40,417 nucleotides of DNA from Planctomycetota bacterium (GCA_027625095.1 JAQBXN010000074.1:1-40417); one strand, 5' to 3'. Counted from the stretch's first letter, positions 17,209-26,791 are shown. Notes: generated by a model from the letters alone, not told the origin. Translations and numbers: made by a program.

Positions 17209-17634
17209 TTAACTTGCCGTATCAGGAACGGAATGCCGGTTGGTTTTAGCACTTTTGGTCCCGTCAGGAATGATTCCCTGTACGGTCAGAACCTTGCCAC
17301 CGGATTTCAGAACGGCGATAACCAGTGGAATTGAAAAACCAACCAGGACGCCAATGACATCCAACTTGCCGAAATAAAGCATGAGGAAACCCCCACCATA
17401 AATTACTGGGAATTTAAGCATGAGAGCAAGTGCAACAGTTTTCGAATTTTTGTGCTCAGAAAACACTGTGCTGACCAGCTTGGTCATACCCCAGAGATTC
17501 AACGCACTCCAGACGACACCGAGGAGATATCCCAAGCCGACATCAACTCCAAAAGCAGACGTTACAAACAGAAATCCTACGCCCGCAAAAATCAACGAAA
17601 TATTCAAGATTTTAGAAATGAAGTCTCCCCTCAT
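17209..17634 (-). CDS. atpI: AtpI-like membrane protein (ATP synthase protein I)
   Basis: The 141-residue protein has four predicted membrane helices (FISKILNISLIFAGVGFLFV, VGLGYLLGVVWSALNLWGM, ALALMLKFPVIYGGGFLML, VIGVLVGFSIPLVIAVL). Size, topology and position directly before atpB match AtpI, which helps c-ring assembly or Mg2+ supply in other bacteria. Its ATG overlaps the stop of the atpZ-like gene (ATGA). Confidence 0.75.
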   Translation of the reverse strand: MRGDFISKILNISLIFAGVGFLFVTSAFGVDVGLGYLLGVVWSALNLWGMTKLVSTVFSEHKNSKTVALALMLKFPVIYGGGFLMLYFGKLDVIGVLVGFSIPLVIAVLKSGGKVLTVQGIIPDGTKSAKTNRHSVPDTAS

Positions 17635-17861
17635 GATTTCCTTCTAACTGTGGCCTTTACAGCCTTAATCGTTTCGTTAATACCCGCTACAAAACCAAAG
17701 ATACATCCCACAATCGTCCAGGCCGGGTACGTGGAATATCGAGCATCGGCCCAGCTACCAATCCAGAAACCAACAAGCGGCCCGATAGCCATCATCATTG
17801 GTATACTCAGAACGACTCCAGCCTGTCTGAACCCGCTCCGGAGGTCGTTTTTCTGTTCCAG
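17631..17861 (-). CDS. atpZ: AtpZ-like small membrane protein with non-standard start codon
   Basis: A 76-residue frame contains FRQAGVVLSIPMMMAIGPLV, a Gly/Trp-rich turn (GFWIGSWADARYSTYP) and a second helix (TIVGCIFGFVAGINE), the two-helix pattern of the AtpZ/AtpI family found upstream of atpI. It ends in an ATGA overlap with atpI, strong evidence that it is translated. The frame opens after a TGA but has no ATG, GTG or TTG before residue 22 (too late for helix 1). Candidates are CTG at 17861, 8 nt after AGGAG, or ATA at 17867. A sequence error near the start is the other explanation. Confidence 0.7.
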   Translation of the reverse strand: MEQKNDLRSGFRQAGVVLSIPMMMAIGPLVGFWIGSWADARYSTYPAWTIVGCIFGFVAGINETIKAVKATVRRKS

Positions 17862-17952
17862 ACCTATGACTCCTGAAAAGGCCGGGAAAGATAAAAGAGT
17901 TCAATCGTTTCGCCAACGCTCTTAGGCAATAAGTGCAAATTTGCCCGGCAGT

Positions 17953-19464
17953 TTAATAAATTGTCAATTTGCTGGCAGCAATCTCGGCAGCACCGACAAA
18001 TATCTGCGGAGCGATACCCAGCACCAGAATTAATACTGCCGCGAAACCAGTTCCAAGCCAGAGAAGCGGCGAGCACTCGATGCCGGTATCCTCTCTGGGC
18101 TCTCGGAAAAACATCTGGTAAACAACCCTCAAGTAATAGTAGATGGCCACGACACTGTTCAACAAACCAAAAATGGCCAGCCACAGATATGGCGAGGACA
18201 GGGTCCCGCTGGTCGCCTGCATGGTCTGAATCGCCGCGGCGAAGACATACCATTTCCCGATAAAGCCAACGGTTGGCGGGAGACCACCAAGCGACAGCAG
18301 GAACAGAACAAAAATCATAGCCATAGGCAAATTGCGCTGACTAAGTCCTGCATAATCCTCAATGTCTGTCGAGCCGGTTTTATTGGCGACGGCGATGACG
18401 CATCCAAATGCGCCAAGGTTCATAAGCAGGTAGGCAATTACATAGATGGCGACACCACTTGCACCCAATTTATTAGCGGCAATGACGCCTACGAGGATAT
18501 AACCGATGTGAGCAATACTCGAATAACCGAGAAGACGCTTGAGATCGGTCTGGTGAAGCGCCATCAGATTACCAAATGTCATAGTGATAATTGCAAGGAA
18601 GCTCAGCAGGCCAACCATATCGAGCTTGGCAAGTGGGAAGGCCTCGCCGAACACCCTGACTACTACAGCGAGTCCGGCGGCTTTCGGGGCGACTGAGATA
18701 AATCCGGAAATAGCGGAAGTGGCGCCCTGCATGGCGTCTGGCAGCCATGAATGGAAGGGCACGAGTGCGAGCTTGAAACCTAGTCCTACCAAAATGAACA
18801 AGACGCCCATCTTCAGCAGCATGGAGTTAGCAACAGCGCCGCTCGAAATCAGTTTTCCAATGGCGGTAATGGAGGTCGAGCCGGTAAGACCATAAACAAA
18901 GGACATTCCATAAACCATGATGGCGGATGAGAATGCACCAATCAGGAAGAACTTGATAGCGGCTTCACCTGCTCTGATATCAGTTCGGGTGTATCCGACC
19001 AGGATGTACGAAACGATGCCGATAAATTCCATGGCCAGAAAAACCATGATCAGGTCGTCGGAACAAACCATGAACATCATGCCAACGCATGACAATAGAA
19101 TCAGTGTCAGAAATTCACCGAGATTGCTGTTTGCCTCCGCTTCTCTCTGCTGCAGATAGAGCAAAATGGTCAAGAGTGTTGAAGCAATAACGCACAACTT
19201 CAGGATGGAAGTGTACGAGGACAGATAAAGCAGGGGTGGCACGCCGATGAGTTCGCCATGTTCGGCCAACTGCTCCGCCATCAGCCTGGTGATATATCCC
19301 CTGTCCACAAAAAAAGCGATCAACAACCCCCAGATAGCGGCATAACCTAATTGCCTGCGCATCGAACTGGGGAGAATGAGATCTGCCACCATGATGCCCA
19401 GCGCAGTGAAAGTCACCACGAGCTCCGGGGATAACCAAGCCAGATAAACTAAGTAATTGGTCAT
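17953..19464 (-). CDS. nuoN: Complex I subunit N (antiporter-like)
   Basis: The 503-residue polytopic protein is a proton-pumping antiporter-like subunit. Key signs are the MVFLAMEFIGIVSYILVGY segment with the conserved Glu, the Lys-bearing helix near FKLALVPFHSWLPDAMQGA, and the TDLKRLLGYSSIAHIGYIL segment. The length is normal for NuoN. It is the last nuo gene, about 90 bp upstream of the atpZ-like gene on the same strand. Confidence 0.95.
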   Translation of the reverse strand: MTNYLVYLAWLSPELVVTFTALGIMVADLILPSSMRRQLGYAAIWGLLIAFFVDRGYITRLMAEQLAEHGELIGVPPLLYLSSYTSILKLCVIASTLLTILLYLQQREAEANSNLGEFLTLILLSCVGMMFMVCSDDLIMVFLAMEFIGIVSYILVGYTRTDIRAGEAAIKFFLIGAFSSAIMVYGMSFVYGLTGSTSITAIGKLISSGAVANSMLLKMGVLFILVGLGFKLALVPFHSWLPDAMQGATSAISGFISVAPKAAGLAVVVRVFGEAFPLAKLDMVGLLSFLAIITMTFGNLMALHQTDLKRLLGYSSIAHIGYILVGVIAANKLGASGVAIYVIAYLLMNLGAFGCVIAVANKTGSTDIEDYAGLSQRNLPMAMIFVLFLLSLGGLPPTVGFIGKWYVFAAAIQTMQATSGTLSSPYLWLAIFGLLNSVVAIYYYLRVVYQMFFREPREDTGIECSPLLWLGTGFAAVLILVLGIAPQIFVGAAEIAASKLTIY

Positions 19465-19497
19465 TCTAAATTGCTGATAAAAGGCAGTTTCGATGTG

Positions 19498-21072
19498 TTA
19501 CTGAACGCCTGCTGCCTTCAGAAGCTGAGCTACGATTCCCTGACTCGCCGGATCTATCATCTTCATGAAGATGGCCGGATATACGCCACCAAGGATGGTG
19601 AAGATACAAAGCGGTACGACGGCGAATACCTCTCTATTATCCATCTCGGTCAAGTCAGAATATTTTGGATTGAGCTTGCCCAGGAACACGCGCTGAATCA
19701 TCCAGAGGAAAAAACCTGCGGTAACCAGAATCCCTATTACGGAAAGGCCCGTGCAGACACGGAAGAAAGTTTCCTGTCCGGCAAGCAGTTTTGGGTTCGG
19801 ATTGAAACCACCCAGGAAGCAGAGGAATTCACCAACGAATCCGATGAGGCCCGGCATACCCAGTGAGGCCATGCAGGCAAGAGTCATGACGCCGGCATAT
19901 TTCGGCACTTGAACACCCAGCCCGCCGAAGCCTTCGACATCCCTGTGATGGGCACGGTCGTAGATGACTCCTACCAAAAGGAAGAGTGCGCCAGTGACAA
20001 AACCATGTCCGAGCTGCTGGAAAATTGCGCCGTTTATCCCCCAAACGCTCAGACTCGCCATACCAAGGAGGCAGTAGCCCATGTGGTTGATACTGGAATA
20101 GGCGATCATCTTCTTGATATCTTTCTGCGCCAAGGCACAGAATGCGCCGTATACGATGTTTATCAATCCTAATAGCACTAACAGCCACGCAAATTCCCGG
20201 GTTGCCCGCGGCATGATCGCGTAGTTGATCCGGAGTAGTCCATAAGTGCCCATCTTAAGGAGTACACCAGCAAGGATGATGCTGACTGCGGTCGGGGCTT
20301 CGACATGGGCAAGCGGCAACCAAGTGTGGAACGGGAAGACCGGTACTTTAATAGCGAACCCGATAAACATGGCAAACCAGACGACGCCCTGGAATCCGGC
20401 GACGATAGGCCCAATACCCGCCTGTCGTTTGAGCTCGAGCAGATTGAAGGTATTCGGGGCTGCGTAAAAATAAATCGCCAGAATGGCAATCAGCATGAAC
20501 ACACTGCCGAAGAGCGTGTAAAGGAAGAACTTGATCGCAGCGAATTCTTTCTTAGGCCCGCCCCAGATTCCGACGAGGAAATACATCGGCACGAGCATGA
20601 TTTCCCAGAAAACATAGAAGAGGAAGAAATCGAGAGCGCAAAAGACCCCGATCATTCCTGCTTCCAGAAGCAGTAGGAAGAAAAAGTATTCCTTGACCCG
20701 CTTGTCAATATTGAAGGAAATGACCACCGCAACTAGCGAAAGAATCGTGGTCAAAATAAGCAAGGGCATACTGAGCCCGTCCACTCCGACGAAGTAGTAA
20801 ACCCCGCTCTTGGATTTGCCGTCCTCACCAAGCCCGAAGGCAAACCATTGATAGCCTGCGTCGATCTGTCCCTCCGCGTATTGCGTGCCCTCAACGAGTT
20901 GCACAATCTGCGTGGAACTGGAGTCGTAGTTACTCCAGGCAGCAAAAGAGATCACCAGAGCGATCAAAGCAAAGGCTGTTGCAATCATCCGGATAAGTTT
21001 GTGATTATCCTTGGGGACGAACAGCGTCAGGATGGCCCCAACAACGGGGGTGAAAATCATTGCGCTCAGCAT
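19498..21072 (-). CDS. nuoM: Complex I subunit M (antiporter-like)
   Basis: The 524-residue membrane protein carries FFLFYVFWEIMLVPMYFLVG with the conserved Glu, KVPVFPFHTWLPLAHVEAPT with the conserved Lys-helix region, and KDIKKMIAYSSINHMGYCLLG. It pumps protons as one of the three antiporter-like subunits. It sits 33 bp upstream of nuoN and 50 bp after nuoL. Confidence 0.96.
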   Translation of the reverse strand: MLSAMIFTPVVGAILTLFVPKDNHKLIRMIATAFALIALVISFAAWSNYDSSSTQIVQLVEGTQYAEGQIDAGYQWFAFGLGEDGKSKSGVYYFVGVDGLSMPLLILTTILSLVAVVISFNIDKRVKEYFFFLLLLEAGMIGVFCALDFFLFYVFWEIMLVPMYFLVGIWGGPKKEFAAIKFFLYTLFGSVFMLIAILAIYFYAAPNTFNLLELKRQAGIGPIVAGFQGVVWFAMFIGFAIKVPVFPFHTWLPLAHVEAPTAVSIILAGVLLKMGTYGLLRINYAIMPRATREFAWLLVLLGLINIVYGAFCALAQKDIKKMIAYSSINHMGYCLLGMASLSVWGINGAIFQQLGHGFVTGALFLLVGVIYDRAHHRDVEGFGGLGVQVPKYAGVMTLACMASLGMPGLIGFVGEFLCFLGGFNPNPKLLAGQETFFRVCTGLSVIGILVTAGFFLWMIQRVFLGKLNPKYSDLTEMDNREVFAVVPLCIFTILGGVYPAIFMKMIDPASQGIVAQLLKAAGVQ

Positions 21073-21122
21073 GGTATATTTTTCTGTAATCCGGTCCGTT
21101 GTTAACGAAAAAAAAGTGGCAG

Positions 21123-23543
21123 TTAACCCGCTATTTGAAAAAGTACGGCGACCGCGGCGACCAGCAGTGTGATGTAAACCAGATAGCTCTGCACCAGACC
21201 GGTCTGAACACGGCGGAACAGTCCGCCTAAGAAACTGGTAATGTGACCAAAGGAGTCCACTATGCTGTCGATGACATAATTATCAAAGCTGTCTTTAATC
21301 TTGCTCAGCATCACCATGACCACAGCAGTGGAATTCACAAATGAGTCGATAACGCTGGCATCGAATGCAGCCATCAGATCGGCAGCCTGCAGGGTCGGCT
21401 TAACCACATTCGAATCGTAAAATTCATCGAAATACCATTTGTTGCTCAGGTTGTCGTAGAGCTCCGGCCGCCTCTCGGCAAACTCTTTTTCAGGTGCTCC
21501 CTTCTGCAACAAATACCACCTGCGTGATTTGCCAATAGCGACAAATGCAATAATCAACGAAAGGGCGAACGCGCCGTACTTGGCAAGTGAGTTCGGACCG
21601 TGATGTCCACCGGCGCTCGAAGCTTTCCCTGCCCCATCTTCAGCATGGGCAGACGGCAGAATATCGAAAGACCCGTTCCCCGCGTCCGTCCGGTGTTCAC
21701 CACCAAGATACTCAAATGCAACCCGGCGTGGCTCCTTGACAACACCAGAGGTGCGGGCTTGGCCATCGGGGGATGTTCCGGATTGGTAGTAGAACCATCC
21801 ATGTGAACCGAGGCCCGTGGGATCGAAACTGAAGACACACCAGAAACTTAATATTGCGAGCACTGCCAGAGGGTAGGTCATGCTCTTCGGTGACTCATGC
21901 ACTACAGCGTAAGCTTCTTCCGGCATCTTCGGTTCGCCGAAGAAGGTCATGTACATGAGCCGGAACATGTAGAAGGCGGTCAGGAATGCTGCTCCGAATC
22001 CGCAGATGAGAAGCATGCCAGCAAGAATCTTCATGCCACCTTCGGCATTCAGGAACAGGTGGGCTGTTCCACCGAGGATAGCGTCTTTGCTCAGGAAACC
22101 GGAGAAGAACGGCACGCCGGAGATGGCGACCGTGGCGACGAGCATTGTCCAGAATGTCACCGGCATCTTGGCCGAATTCCACTGCTGCTTATACGTGTCA
22201 CTGAATTTGCCCAGCAGAGGCATAAACGGCATCAGAAAGACCGTCTGGAAAAAGGAATATTCACCGGTTGATTTGAACAGTCCGCCCATGTTCCTCATAT
22301 CTTGAGGATCGTCATGCGAGTGAATGTGATGGAGCGCATGTTCGACCGCGTGAATGACACTTCCCGAACAGAGGAAGAGGCATGCCTTGAACATAGCGTG
22401 GGTGGTCAAGTGCATGAGACCGGCCTGGTATCCGCCACTGCTGCCGGTCATGTCCGCTGCACCAACGCCCAAGCTCATGATCATGTAACCAAGCTGGCTG
22501 ATAGTGGAGTATGCAAGAACTTTCTTGATATCAAATTGTGCAAAGGCAATTCCTGCTGCGAAGAGCGCCGTGAAGCCACCAACCAGGGCAATGATCCATC
22601 CAGCCATCGGTGTCAGAATTGGGAAAATGCGGCCCACAAGATAGACCCCTGCCGCAACCATCGTAGCCGCGTGGATCAGCGCGCTCACAGGAGTCGGGCC
22701 TTCCATGGCGTCCGGCAGCCAGGTGTGCAGCGGGAATTGGGCCGACTTGCCAACCGCTCCAAAGAAGAGGGCCAGGCCGACGGCGGTCAGCGCCCACATT
22801 GGAATAGTGTTGGCCGCAAGGCCTTTGGCGACGTTATTCTGCACATCCAACATATTGAACGTGGTTCCGTCGCCGGCGACCGTGTAGCAGAGGCCGAAGA
22901 GGCCAATGAGACCGATGATAAAACCGAGGTCTCCGATCTTGGTAGTCAGGAACGCCTTCAGGGCTGCCTCACGCGGGGTAATTTGATTCGGATTCGGGTA
23001 ATCCTTCTCGAACCAGTGCCCGATCAGGAAGTACGAACAGAGACCGACGAGCTCCCATGAAATGAAGAGCAGCCCGAAATTGTCGGTCATCACCAGCACA
23101 AGCATCGAGAAGGAGAACAGGGAGAGCGAGGCATAAAACCGGCTGAAACGCTTATCTTCGTGCTCCGTGCCGTACCCCATGTAGCCCCTCGAATAGACGT
23201 GCACGAGGAAGCTGACCAGAGTGACCACGACCAGCATGACGGCGGTGAGGCCATCGATGCGGAAGTTCACACTAACGACCGCAGTATCGCCGGTCTTAAT
23301 GAGATCGTAAATATGATGGACATAAGGGGTGGCGTTGTAGTCGTAACGCCCCTGACCAAATTGGCCCGGCGGGTTCGCACCACTGAGGACGGTCAGGAAA
23401 ATCCAGACAGAATGAAAGAGACCCCAACCCAGGGCAAAGATTCCTACCGAGGAACCTTTACCGGGGAGTTTTTTGCCGCAAAAGGTAATCGCGACAAATG
23501 AAATCAGCGGCAATAGAGGAATCAAAAAAGCAGTCTGTAGCAT
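21123..23543 (-). CDS. nuoL: Complex I subunit L (antiporter-like, with lateral helix)
   Basis: The protein of about 806 residues has the NuoL signatures FISWELVGLCSYFLIG, KSAQFPLHTWLPDAMEGPT and FDIKKVLAYSTISQLGYMI. It also has a long C-terminal part that would form the lateral helix and last anchor (IDSFVNSTAVVMVMLSKIKD onward). The length exceeds E. coli NuoL (about 610) because of an extended soluble insert around residues 560-650. ATG at 23543 is chosen: GGAGAG precedes it and MLQTAFLIPLLPLISF is the normal N-terminus; the frame is open 13 codons further up. Confidence 0.95.
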   Translation of the reverse strand: MLQTAFLIPLLPLISFVAITFCGKKLPGKGSSVGIFALGWGLFHSVWIFLTVLSGANPPGQFGQGRYDYNATPYVHHIYDLIKTGDTAVVSVNFRIDGLTAVMLVVVTLVSFLVHVYSRGYMGYGTEHEDKRFSRFYASLSLFSFSMLVLVMTDNFGLLFISWELVGLCSYFLIGHWFEKDYPNPNQITPREAALKAFLTTKIGDLGFIIGLIGLFGLCYTVAGDGTTFNMLDVQNNVAKGLAANTIPMWALTAVGLALFFGAVGKSAQFPLHTWLPDAMEGPTPVSALIHAATMVAAGVYLVGRIFPILTPMAGWIIALVGGFTALFAAGIAFAQFDIKKVLAYSTISQLGYMIMSLGVGAADMTGSSGGYQAGLMHLTTHAMFKACLFLCSGSVIHAVEHALHHIHSHDDPQDMRNMGGLFKSTGEYSFFQTVFLMPFMPLLGKFSDTYKQQWNSAKMPVTFWTMLVATVAISGVPFFSGFLSKDAILGGTAHLFLNAEGGMKILAGMLLICGFGAAFLTAFYMFRLMYMTFFGEPKMPEEAYAVVHESPKSMTYPLAVLAILSFWCVFSFDPTGLGSHGWFYYQSGTSPDGQARTSGVVKEPRRVAFEYLGGEHRTDAGNGSFDILPSAHAEDGAGKASSAGGHHGPNSLAKYGAFALSLIIAFVAIGKSRRWYLLQKGAPEKEFAERRPELYDNLSNKWYFDEFYDSNVVKPTLQAADLMAAFDASVIDSFVNSTAVVMVMLSKIKDSFDNYVIDSIVDSFGHITSFLGGLFRRVQTGLVQSYLVYITLLVAAVAVLFQIAG

Positions 23544-23673
23544 TCTCTCCGCACTCGTTCCGGCCTCTGAACCCTGACGCACAGCGGCAGGAGAAGACCG
23601 ATTTTAAGGTCCAGTTATGATGTCAGTCAGTCGACGCAAAACTAAAACGAACCAGACACCCGCTAATAAATTT

Positions 23674-23991
23674 CTACCATTTCAACAAATTCAGCTTCTC
23701 AACATATATCGACTTCAAATTCCGGTATATGGCCAGCACCAGAGCAAGGCCGACGACGGCCTCTGCAGCCGCGACCAAAATGATGAACAAGGCGAACACC
23801 TGGCCATGTAAAGAACTCAATGGTTCATGAGGGAGCTTATAGGCATTGAAGGCCACGAAATTGAGCATGGCCGCGTTGAACATCAACTCCAGAGAAATCA
23901 AAATTCCAAGAACGTTCCTTCTCGTCAGCGCCCCGTAAATACCCAGCGAGAACATCAAAGCACCGACCATGAGAATCAGGTTCAGGCTCAT
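23674..23991 (-). CDS. nuoK: Complex I subunit K
   Basis: The 105-residue protein has three membrane helices with buried Glu residues (GILISLELMFNAAMLNFVAF and LVAAAEAVVGLALVLAIYR), which are the proton-channel glutamates of NuoK. It begins 3 bp after nuoJ. Confidence 0.95.
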   Translation of the reverse strand: MSLNLILMVGALMFSLGIYGALTRRNVLGILISLELMFNAAMLNFVAFNAYKLPHEPLSSLHGQVFALFIILVAAAEAVVGLALVLAIYRNLKSIYVEKLNLLKW

Positions 23992-23994
23992 AGC

Positions 23995-24513
23995 TTAGTC
24001 CTCCTGTCCCGGATCGCGCTTGGTGAAAAGGATGGCACCGACCATTGCCCCCAACAACAGCAGGGATGCGACTTCAAACGGCACAACATAAGTGGTCAAC
24101 AGCAGATTTCCCAAATTAACAATGGTTTCCTTGGCATCAACCCGTTCAACTCCACCAAGCTCGGCTTTGGAGATTGCTATGCACACCGGCAAAAAAATCA
24201 AGGCCGCCAGGATTCCTGCCGGGCCGTAACGATCATTAGTCTGCGAAAGGGTGCGGTCATAGAGGCGGTGTGTGAGCATGACCACGAAGAGCATCAAAAT
24301 CAGAATGCCTCCGACGTAAACCGCCACCTGCACAGCAAAAAGGAAATCCCCACCAAGCATGAGGAACATCCCCGCGATACCGAACAGTGTGCAGCCAAGC
24401 AACAACGCGCAGTGCATGACATTCTTAAACAGGACAGCCCCGAGGCTTCCAATAATGCACAGAGAGGCCAGAATTATGAAAAAGAAAGTTTCCAACTTAT
24501 TTATCCACACCAA
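23995..24513 (-). CDS. nuoJ: Complex I subunit J
   Basis: The 172-residue protein has five membrane helices with FAVQVAVYVGGILILMLFVV, the conserved third helix of NuoJ whose pi-bulge moves during turnover. It overlaps the end of nuoI by 17 bp and is followed at once by nuoK. Confidence 0.93.
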   Translation of the reverse strand: MVWINKLETFFFIILASLCIIGSLGAVLFKNVMHCALLLGCTLFGIAGMFLMLGGDFLFAVQVAVYVGGILILMLFVVMLTHRLYDRTLSQTNDRYGPAGILAALIFLPVCIAISKAELGGVERVDAKETIVNLGNLLLTTYVVPFEVASLLLLGAMVGAILFTKRDPGQED

Positions 24514-25264
24514 ATGTACTTAATTCGAATCTCTGAGAATTCTCATCCAGAAGGATTCGTAAAACGTCCTGATCCCCAAAGCTGATACTCGATCCCTGCG
24601 GATCGGCAGTTGCAATTTTCTTGATAAGGTCAAACTGTTCAGGGTTCAGACGGGCGAGGTGGCCGTTGACAATGATGGTTTCGAGGCTCTCGCGCTCTGT
24701 TTGCGTGAAATTAAACGATCTGGGATTGCCTCGCACTCTCCTTAAGATCTCGACCTGCTGATCACCGAGTTGTTCGTGCGGGCGGAGCCCCTGGCCGACG
24801 AGGTCGAGCTTACGCAGGTCGAAGACCATTTCCTTTCTTTCGAAGAATACCTCTTCGTAGTGGCGTGTGTGGACGATGGCCTTACCGGCGACAGGGCACG
24901 CATCCACGCAAAGACCACAGAAGGTGCAGCGTGCGAAATTAATACTGAACCCCTTGAGCTCAAACTTGCCCTTGTCTCCCTTCTCACGCTGAATGTCGAT
25001 GCATTCAACCGGGCAGGCATCCATGCACTTGAAGCAGGAGATACACAGGAGATGATCGTTCTCGAGGCCTGTCTCCTGATCCTTCATATCCTGCTCGGCC
25101 TTGGTGGTGAGGCCCATAATCCCACGGTAGCGTTCGGAGACAACCTTCTTCTCATAAGGATATTGAATCGTCACTACCGGCTTGAGCATGTATTTGAAGG
25201 TGATGATCAATCCCTTGACCAGATTGACCGAGCCTTTCAAGCAACTTGAGATGTATCCAATCAT
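24497..25264 (-). CDS. nuoI: Complex I subunit I (2x 4Fe-4S) with C-terminal extension
   Basis: The 255-residue protein passes electrons from the peripheral arm to NuoB through two 4Fe-4S clusters. Both motifs are intact: Cys 74, 77, 80, 84 (CISCFKCMDACP) and Cys 113, 116, 119, 123 (CTFCGLCVDACP). The N-terminal amphipathic helices that lie on the membrane are present. NuoI is usually 160-180 residues; here about 90 additional residues follow, without cysteines (EILRRVRGNPRSFNFTQTE and onward). It is 9 bp after nuoH. Confidence 0.95.
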   Translation of the reverse strand: MIGYISSCLKGSVNLVKGLIITFKYMLKPVVTIQYPYEKKVVSERYRGIMGLTTKAEQDMKDQETGLENDHLLCISCFKCMDACPVECIDIQREKGDKGKFELKGFSINFARCTFCGLCVDACPVAGKAIVHTRHYEEVFFERKEMVFDLRKLDLVGQGLRPHEQLGDQQVEILRRVRGNPRSFNFTQTERESLETIIVNGHLARLNPEQFDLIKKIATADPQGSSISFGDQDVLRILLDENSQRFELSTFGVDK

Positions 25265-25273
25265 GGGAATCCC

Positions 25274-26641
25274 CTATTTCTTAAAGGCCTTCAATAAAAC
25301 TCCACCAACAATCAGCCAGTTGATGGCAGCAAACACCCAAACACCGATCGGCTGGAATTGCGGGAGCAATGCGATGCCGAGCCCGATGAGATTCACAAAC
25401 GTCCAGGGAACAAGAATCTTCCAACTGAAATCCATGAGGCGGTCGACGCGCAACCGAGGGAACGTCCAGCGCACCCAGATGTAGAAGAAGACCAGTACGT
25501 AAGTCTTGATCATGAAGACGGGGAAGTGCCAGAAACCCCTCAGGAAGGGCACGTGCAGCGAATCAAATATGCCATTCGTCCACCCGTAAAGGTAACCTTC
25601 GACAATCGGGATGCTTCCGCCGCCGAGGAACAGCGCAGTGGCCACACACGAGAAGAGCAGCATCTCGCCGTATTCGGCCATGAAAAAGAAGGCGAACTTC
25701 ATCCCGCTGTATTCCGTGTGGAAACCAGCGACAAGCTCGGACTCCGCTTCAGGCAGGTCGAACGGCGCCCGGTTCGTTTCCGCGATGGAGGCAATGACGT
25801 AAATGATGAAAGCGATAGGCTGGAAAACGATATACGGAATAGCCAGGAACGCCTCGCCATTTGCTCCAATGCCCGACTGCTGGCTGACGATAGTGCCCAT
25901 CTGAAGTGACTGCGCCAGCATGATGACGCCGATCAAAGAGACGCCACGCGGAATTTCGTAGCTGACCAATTGCGCGGCGGAACGCATACCACCCAACAGT
26001 GAATATTTATTATTAGAAGCCCACCCGGCCACCACTACCCCGAACACGCTGACGGATGTCACGGCGAGAAGGTAAAAAATACCGATGTTAAAGTCGCGTG
26101 GAACGAGCTCGTTGCCAAACGGTATCACCACGAATCCAGTAACCGCAGCCACAACGACCATGATCGGCCCGATCGTATGCAGCACTTTGTCCGCCCCACC
26201 CGGAATGATGTCTTCCTTGGAAATCAACTTGATTCCATCGGCAATGGTCTGAAGCCAGCCATGAAATCCACCGACATGCATCGGGCCATAACGTGACTGA
26301 ATGCGACCTGAGACTTTGCGTTCAAGCCAAATAAGGAAGGCCGGCGACAGTGCAAAGAAGTGCAACACCACAACAGCAACCACAATCTCGACGATTACCC
26401 TACTGATCAGGCTGGAATATTGCGGAGTATTAAACAGTGTCAGACTCAACCACGGTGCGAGGGCTTCGTCCGTAATTATCTTGAGTCCCATCATCACCGG
26501 CTGCACAACAAACATCGTGCTGAAGACGCCGCCCAGGACCGCGACAACAATAAAGATGTCCCAGTCCGCCGCGAAGCGCGCACCCCTGCTGAAGATGGTG
26601 GCGGCGATTGAACTTCGTCTTCTTACGGCTGCTTCAGGCAT
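25274..26641 (-). CDS. nuoH: Complex I subunit H
   Basis: The 455-residue protein forms the quinone chamber with NuoB and NuoD. Recognisable are FLIWLERKVSGRIQSRYGP, GWLQTIADGIKLISKED and AETNRAPFDLPEAESELVAG, the loop next to the quinone site. An N-terminal stretch of about 70 residues with an extra hydrophobic helix (IFIVVAVLGGVFSTMFVV) precedes the usual start. In the common operon order nuoE, F and G would lie just upstream; here they do not. Confidence 0.96.
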   Translation of the reverse strand: MPEAAVRRRSSIAATIFSRGARFAADWDIFIVVAVLGGVFSTMFVVQPVMMGLKIITDEALAPWLSLTLFNTPQYSSLISRVIVEIVVAVVVLHFFALSPAFLIWLERKVSGRIQSRYGPMHVGGFHGWLQTIADGIKLISKEDIIPGGADKVLHTIGPIMVVVAAVTGFVVIPFGNELVPRDFNIGIFYLLAVTSVSVFGVVVAGWASNNKYSLLGGMRSAAQLVSYEIPRGVSLIGVIMLAQSLQMGTIVSQQSGIGANGEAFLAIPYIVFQPIAFIIYVIASIAETNRAPFDLPEAESELVAGFHTEYSGMKFAFFFMAEYGEMLLFSCVATALFLGGGSIPIVEGYLYGWTNGIFDSLHVPFLRGFWHFPVFMIKTYVLVFFYIWVRWTFPRLRVDRLMDFSWKILVPWTFVNLIGLGIALLPQFQPIGVWVFAAINWLIVGGVLLKAFKK

Positions 26642-26703
26642 GGGTGGAGGAGAAACTATGTATTTAGGAATCAGGATGGCCAGAGCGCGGCTTACACCTT
26701 GCA

Positions 26704-26758
26704 GGACAAGCTTCCAGCCTGTCCATCTTCATTAACTGTGCAGGCCGGAAGCCTGCAC
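26704..26758. repeat. Pair of inverted REP-like palindromes between nuoD and nuoH
   Basis: Hairpin 1 (26704-26724) is GGACAAGC, loop TTCCA, GCCTGTCC, with one mismatch. Hairpin 2 (26738-26758) is GTGCAGGC, loop CGGAA, GCCTGCAC, a perfect 8-bp stem. The loops are in opposite orientation, so the two are inverted copies of one element (core GCAGGC-YGGAA-GCCTGC) separated by 13 bp, like the paired REP units of other bacteria. They lie in the 150-bp nuoD-nuoH gap. Confidence 0.75.
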
Positions 26759-26791
26759 TACGAAACGAGGCAGTGGCATGATTGGTTTTAA

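Noticed and set aside
22302..23060. 252-residue plus-strand frame antisense to nuoL
   Set aside because: Low-complexity, highly charged translation with no family features; nuoL on the other strand is certain.
23827..24585. 252-residue plus-strand frame antisense to nuoK-nuoJ-nuoI
   Set aside because: It spans three known genes on the other strand and has a His/Gln/Glu-rich composition typical of antisense frames of membrane genes.
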